This document shows positions 60,559 through 64,000 of a stretch of DNA of 64,000 bases, in pieces. The notes beneath the pieces are model-generated. The model saw only the letters and a program-made list of their open reading frames with translations. It did not search any database and had not been told where the DNA came from. The stretch's first letter is position 1. Each line of letters opens with the position of its first letter. This stretch comes from Streptomyces sp. QL37 (GTDB taxonomy: Bacteria > Actinomycetota > Actinomycetes > Streptomycetales > Streptomycetaceae), in assembly GCF_002941025.1 (NCBI RefSeq), contig NZ_PTJS01000001.1, forward strand, positions 8,143,764 to 8,207,763, in the 5' to 3' direction. The position numbers and the translations under genes are program-made.

Positions 60559-61575
60559 TCATCCGTGAGGCGGCGGGCCCGTGCTCTCCCGGACGACCAG
60601 GTGGGTCGGGACCAGGGTGGTGCCCCGCTCCGTCGGCTCGTCGCGGATCTGCCGCAGGACGCCGTCCACGCACCGCCGGCCGACCTCGGCGAAGTCCTGA
60701 TGGACGGTGGTGAGCGGCGGGAGGAACGAGGCGGAGTCGGCGATGTCGTCGAAGCCGACGACGCTGACGTCCTCGGGCACGCGTCTGCCTCTTTCCTGCA
60801 GGGCTCGCAGGACGCCCAGCGCCATCTGGTCGTTGGCGGCGAAGACCGCGGTGCACGACGGGTCCGCCGCGAGCGCGACGCCCGCCTCGTACCCCGAGGC
60901 CGCCGACCAGTCGCCGTCCACCGGTGGCGGAACAGGGCGTCCCGCCTCCTCCAGCGTCTGCCGCCAGGCCTGGGCGCGGCGCTGCGCGGCGAACGACTCG
61001 GGCGGGCCGGCGACATGCGCGACGCTGCGGTGCCCGAGGTCGAGGAGGTGTTGCACGGCGGCCCTGGCGCCCCCGGACTGGTCGGTGTCCACGACGGTGT
61101 AACGGTCGCCCGCGTCCGAGTCGGCCACCACCACGTGCGTGTGCGGCGGCAGCGACATGGCGGCGTCCAGGAGGCGGACTTCCATGATCACGATGATACC
61201 GTCCACGACCTGCTCGCCGAGCATGGTCACGGCGCCCCTGACTCCCGTGCTGGTCGGCGTCGCGACGGGCAGCAGGGTGATCGCGTATCCCTCGTCCGCG
61301 GCGGAGGCGGAGATGGCCTCCAGCGTGCGGACGTTGCCCGTCGTGGCGAGGGTGAACAGGATGACGCCCAGCGTGCGGAACTTCCCGCTCTTCAGGGCGC
61401 GCGCGGCGCTGTTGGGGCGGTAGTTCAGCTCCTTCATGGCGTTCAGCACGCGTTCGCGGGTCTCCTCGGACACCACCGTGTGCCCGTTGGAGACGCGGGA
61501 GACCGTCTGCGAGGAGACTCCGGCCAGGCGGGCGACGTCGGCCATCGAGGCCTCCTTGCGGGGCGGCCGCTCCAT
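60559..61575 (-). CDS. LacI-family repressor 3
   Basis: A 338-residue LacI/GalR regulator. The helix-turn-helix is MADVARLAGVSSQTVSRVSN, the hinge region NYRPNSAARALKSGKFRT, and the sensor domain ends in VVGFDDIADSASFLPPLTTV. Its recognition helix (SSQTVSRVS) differs from that of the two LacI proteins of the glycan region. The ATG at 61575 follows AAAGGAAC. It diverges from a sugar permease pair, and the perfect palindrome ATGTTTACGTAAACAT lies between them, so it most likely represses that transporter. Confidence 0.92.
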   Translation of the reverse strand: MERPPRKEASMADVARLAGVSSQTVSRVSNGHTVVSEETRERVLNAMKELNYRPNSAARALKSGKFRTLGVILFTLATTGNVRTLEAISASAADEGYAITLLPVATPTSTGVRGAVTMLGEQVVDGIIVIMEVRLLDAAMSLPPHTHVVVADSDAGDRYTVVDTDQSGGARAAVQHLLDLGHRSVAHVAGPPESFAAQRRAQAWRQTLEEAGRPVPPPVDGDWSAASGYEAGVALAADPSCTAVFAANDQMALGVLRALQERGRRVPEDVSVVGFDDIADSASFLPPLTTVHQDFAEVGRRCVDGVLRQIRDEPTERGTTLVPTHLVVRESTGPPPHG

Positions 61576-61884
61576 GGCCTGTTCCTTTCCCTGCACTACG
61601 TCCGCCTCCGTCGTGTCGTGTGAGCCTTTCGCCGTGTGGGCGCGCTTCTCCGGACGCGGGGCCGTCCTCGGCCGCGCGTTGTGAGGGTGTTCCGATCGGG
61701 GCCGGCCCTGTCTCTGCTGCGCGTACGGCTCGTTGTCGCGTGCGGACCGAGGGCTCGGGCCAACGGCATTTCTACCACTCCGTACGCCCGGCGCCGACAC
61801 ACGGGCGCGCACGGACGCTCCCGCTGGGGTCACCGTGGAGGCCCGTAGGGACCCAACTGGTCGGCGTAGCAGGGAAACCGAGTC

Positions 61885-61913
61885 TTGACCATGACGTGAG
61901 AGACGTGTAGACA
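61885..61913 (+). promoter_or_regulatory. Promoter of the sugar permease operon
   Basis: TTGACC (61885-61890), 17-bp spacer, TAGACA (61908-61913). The operator at 61929 lies just after the expected transcription start. Confidence 0.65.
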
Positions 61914-61928
61914 TCACTTCACCGATAA

Positions 61929-61944
61929 ATGTTTACGTAAACAT
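61929..61944. promoter_or_regulatory. LacI-type operator, 16-bp perfect palindrome
   Basis: ATGTTTACGTAAACAT with a central CG, located downstream of the promoter and 112 bp before the permease gene. I see no gene in the remaining divergent sequence (61576-62055). Confidence 0.75.
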
Positions 61945-62055
61945 CAGTACGGGTGTTCGCGTGGGCATCGGCCTCCTCAAGCACAGCGCCTCCACGATGT
62001 CCGGTGTCTCCATCCGGCCGGGGCCATGCACAACGCCGGATCAACAGGAGTACCC

Positions 62056-62976
62056 ATGACGGCCGTTACGCCGATCACGACCGGACGCCGCCCACCGGCC
62101 AGAAGCTCCCGCAGCCGGCGTGGGCGGGTCGGCTGGATCTTCGTGGGGCCCTTCATGGCGGTGTTCGCCCTGGTGTTCCTCGCCCCGATCGTCTACTCGC
62201 TCTATCTGAGCTTCTTCCGGGACCAGTTGGTGGGCGGCACGTCGTTCGTCGGCCTGGACAACTTCCGACGGGCCTTCGAGGACGAACAGTTCTGGGCGGC
62301 CGTGGGCCGCGTGACCCTCTTCCTCGCGGTGCAGGTGCCCGTCATGCTCGGCCTCGCCCTGCTCATAGCCCTGGCCCTCGACAGCGGCAGGATCTACGGG
62401 AAGAGCTTCTTCCGGATCGCGGTCTTCCTGCCGTACGCCGTGCCCGCCGTCGTCGCCACCCTGATGTGGGGCTTCATCTACGGCACCCGCTTCGGGCTGG
62501 TGGGGAACATCAACGACGCCTTCGGCGTGTCGCTGCCCGACCCGCTCTCCCCCTCCCTGGTCCTGGCGAGCATCGGCAACATCGTCACCTGGGAGTTCAT
62601 CGGCTACAACATGCTGATCTTCTACTCCGCGCTGCGCGTCGTCCCCAAGTCCCTCTACGAGGCCGCCGAGATCGACGGAGCGGGACAGTGGCGGATCATC
62701 ACCGCGGTCAAGATCCCCGCGATCCGCGGTGCGCTGGTGATCGCGACGATCTTCTCGGTGATCGGCAGTTTCCAGTTGTTCAACGAGCCCAGCATCCTGC
62801 AGAACCTGGCGCCCAACGCGATCACCACCTACTTCACGCCCAACTTCTACACCTTCACGCTGTCCTTCTCCGGACGGCAGCAGAACTACGCGGCCACGGT
62901 CTCCCTCGTCATGGGAGTCGTCACGATGATCATCGCCTACGCGGTCCAGCTGCGCGGCATGCGAAAGGAGGCGTGA
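62056..62976 (+). CDS. Sugar ABC transporter permease, MalF type
   Basis: A 306-residue CUT1 permease. A basic cytoplasmic start is followed by six hydrophobic segments and the EAA loop SLYEAAEIDGAGQWRIITAV. The ATG at 62056 follows CAGGAG; an ATG at 62026 lacks such a site. Similar divergent arrangements with a LacI gene (for example cebR/cebEFG) carry a binding-protein gene first, but none is present here. The sugar is unknown. Confidence 0.9.
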   Translation: MTAVTPITTGRRPPARSSRSRRGRVGWIFVGPFMAVFALVFLAPIVYSLYLSFFRDQLVGGTSFVGLDNFRRAFEDEQFWAAVGRVTLFLAVQVPVMLGLALLIALALDSGRIYGKSFFRIAVFLPYAVPAVVATLMWGFIYGTRFGLVGNINDAFGVSLPDPLSPSLVLASIGNIVTWEFIGYNMLIFYSALRVVPKSLYEAAEIDGAGQWRIITAVKIPAIRGALVIATIFSVIGSFQLFNEPSILQNLAPNAITTYFTPNFYTFTLSFSGRQQNYAATVSLVMGVVTMIIAYAVQLRGMRKEA

Positions 62977-62979
62977 ACG

Positions 62980-63921
62980 ATGAGCGCCCCCTCCTTCACC
63001 GCCGAACAGACGCCCCGGCGCTCCACCCACCGTGCCCAGCCGCGGAGCCGAGCCGCGCGCGGACGCCGCTCGGCCGACCGGCCCCGCCGCAGCGTGCTGC
63101 TCACGGTGCTCATGGGCGTGACCGCGCTCTACGCACTCATGCCGCTGGCCTGGCTCGTCGTCAACGCCACCAAGACGCAGAAGGGCCTCTTCGGCTCCTT
63201 CGGGCTCTGGTTCAGCGGCGACTTCGCCCTCTGGGACAACATCTCGCAGACGCTCACCTATGACGACGGCATCTTCGTCCGCTGGTTCCTCAACACCCTG
63301 CTGTACGTGGTCGTGGGCGCGGGCGGAGCCACCTTCCTCGCGGTCCTCGGCGGCTACGGCCTGGCCAAGTTCGACTTCGCGGGCAAGCGCGCCGTCTTCG
63401 CCGTCGTCATCGGCGCGGTCGCCGTGCCCGCCACGGCGCTGGCGGTCCCGACCTTCCTGATGTTCAGCAAGATGGGGCTCACCAACACACCGTGGGCCGT
63501 CATCATCCCGTCCCTGATCTCACCGTTCGGGCTCTACCTCATGTGGGTGTTCGCCGCCGAGGCCGTCCCCACCGAGCTCCTGGAAGCGGCCAGGATGGAC
63601 GGTTCCGGGGAGCTGCGGACGTTCTTCCGCGTCGCGCTCCCGCTGCTGGCCCCGGGCATCGTGACGGTACTGCTGTTCACCATGGTGCAGACCTGGAACA
63701 ACTACTTCCTGCCCCTGATCATGATCAAGGATCCGGACTGGTATCCGCTGACCCTCGGCCTGAACGCCTGGAACGAGCAGGCGTCCACCGCCGGCGGCCA
63801 GCCGGTCTTCAACCTGGTCATCACGGGTTCGCTGCTGACCATCGTGCCGCTGGTCATCGCCTTCCTGCTGCTCCAGCGCTACTGGCAGTCCGGCCTGGCC
63901 GCAGGCAGCGTCAAGGGGTGA
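62980..63921 (+). CDS. Sugar ABC transporter permease, MalG type
   Basis: A 313-residue partner permease with an Arg-rich start, six hydrophobic segments and the EAA loop LLEAARMDGSGELRTFFRVA. It begins three bases after the preceding stop. Its own stop overlaps a GTG that opens a further frame (GTGA), so the operon continues beyond the window. Confidence 0.9.
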   Translation: MSAPSFTAEQTPRRSTHRAQPRSRAARGRRSADRPRRSVLLTVLMGVTALYALMPLAWLVVNATKTQKGLFGSFGLWFSGDFALWDNISQTLTYDDGIFVRWFLNTLLYVVVGAGGATFLAVLGGYGLAKFDFAGKRAVFAVVIGAVAVPATALAVPTFLMFSKMGLTNTPWAVIIPSLISPFGLYLMWVFAAEAVPTELLEAARMDGSGELRTFFRVALPLLAPGIVTVLLFTMVQTWNNYFLPLIMIKDPDWYPLTLGLNAWNEQASTAGGQPVFNLVITGSLLTIVPLVIAFLLLQRYWQSGLAAGSVKG

Positions 63922-64000
63922 ACGGCACCCGGGCCCCCTCGGCCACCGAATCTCCGCGCTTCCGGACCGGTTTCCCCCGGCCCCCGACCGGCGCGGCGCC
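63918..64000 (+). CDS. Start of a further gene in the permease operon (3' end outside window)
   Basis: A GTG overlapping the permease stop opens a frame with no stop to the window edge (MNGTRAPSATESPRFRTGFP...). Only 27 codons are visible. By analogy with other Streptomyces operons it may be a glycosidase, which cannot be tested here. Confidence 0.5.
   Translation, partial: MNGTRAPSATESPRFRTGFPRPPTGAA

Noticed and set aside
1..64000. tRNA, rRNA or replication origin
   Set aside because: No cloverleaf, rRNA segment or DnaA-box cluster was noticed on reading both strands; weak signals could have been missed without a computed search.

Overview
The window is high-GC actinobacterial DNA and reads as a Streptomyces chromosome. 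It carries a WhiB-family regulator, Scr1-type XRE and RsbW-type proteins, PP2C/SpoIIE phosphatases, DUF574 and DUF6221 proteins, many secreted CAZymes and several sugar ABC systems. GTG starts and 4-bp gene overlaps are common. I saw no rRNA, tRNA, transposase, phage gene or CRISPR array.

Layout. (1) 0-4.1 kb: the end of a sugar permease gene, then a UbiA prenyltransferase divergent from a type III PKS / ICMT-like methyltransferase / FAD oxidoreductase operon that resembles the srsABC phenolic-lipid genes. (2) 4.2-10.2 kb: a PP2C phosphatase fused to sensor and RsbW-type domains, two SAM methyltransferase-fold proteins and a secreted lysyl-oxidase-like protein. (3) 10.7-17.5 kb: a polyol-type operon (DeoR regulator, binding protein, two permeases, zinc dehydrogenase, PfkB kinase). 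Its regulator/binding-protein junction is scrambled by nested inverted duplications. (4) 17.5-30.1 kb: a second PP2C protein, two SDRs, a lamin-tail-domain protein with a second large inverted duplication in front of it, cyclophilin, RNase HI, a hydrolase, a DinB-like protein, a divergent RsbW/XRE pair, a WblE-like protein and a YkvA-like protein. (5) 30.2-36.9 kb: rhamnogalacturonan lyase (PL11), hypothetical genes, and a quercetinase (queD) / esterase / MarR group with a likely MarR operator.

(6) 37.0-57.5 kb is a glycan-use region: GH92 alpha-mannosidase, two GH2 enzymes with different accessory modules, a GH127 enzyme, a PhyH-type dioxygenase, two LacI regulators, a YtfQRT-YjfF-like pentofuranose/hexofuranose ABC importer and an aldose 1-epimerase. 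CAACGTTG-type palindromes sit in front of several of these genes, and one overlaps the -10 box of the importer promoter. I infer a regulon for a galactofuranose- or arabinofuranose-containing glycan, possibly fungal galactomannan. (7) 57.5-59.7 kb: a TetM/OtrA-like ribosomal protection gene preceded by a promoter, an overlapping short leader ORF and a hairpin that would cover its ribosome binding site. (8) 59.8-64 kb: a YdeI-like protein, a third LacI regulator with a perfect 16-bp operator, and a divergent sugar permease pair without a binding-protein gene in front of it.

The most unusual sequence structures are the inverted duplications at 11.1-12.6 kb and 22.0-23.0 kb. Each turns around at what looks like a native short inverted repeat and returns through a microhomology. 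They are either real template-switch rearrangements or amplification/assembly chimeras; the sequence alone cannot decide.
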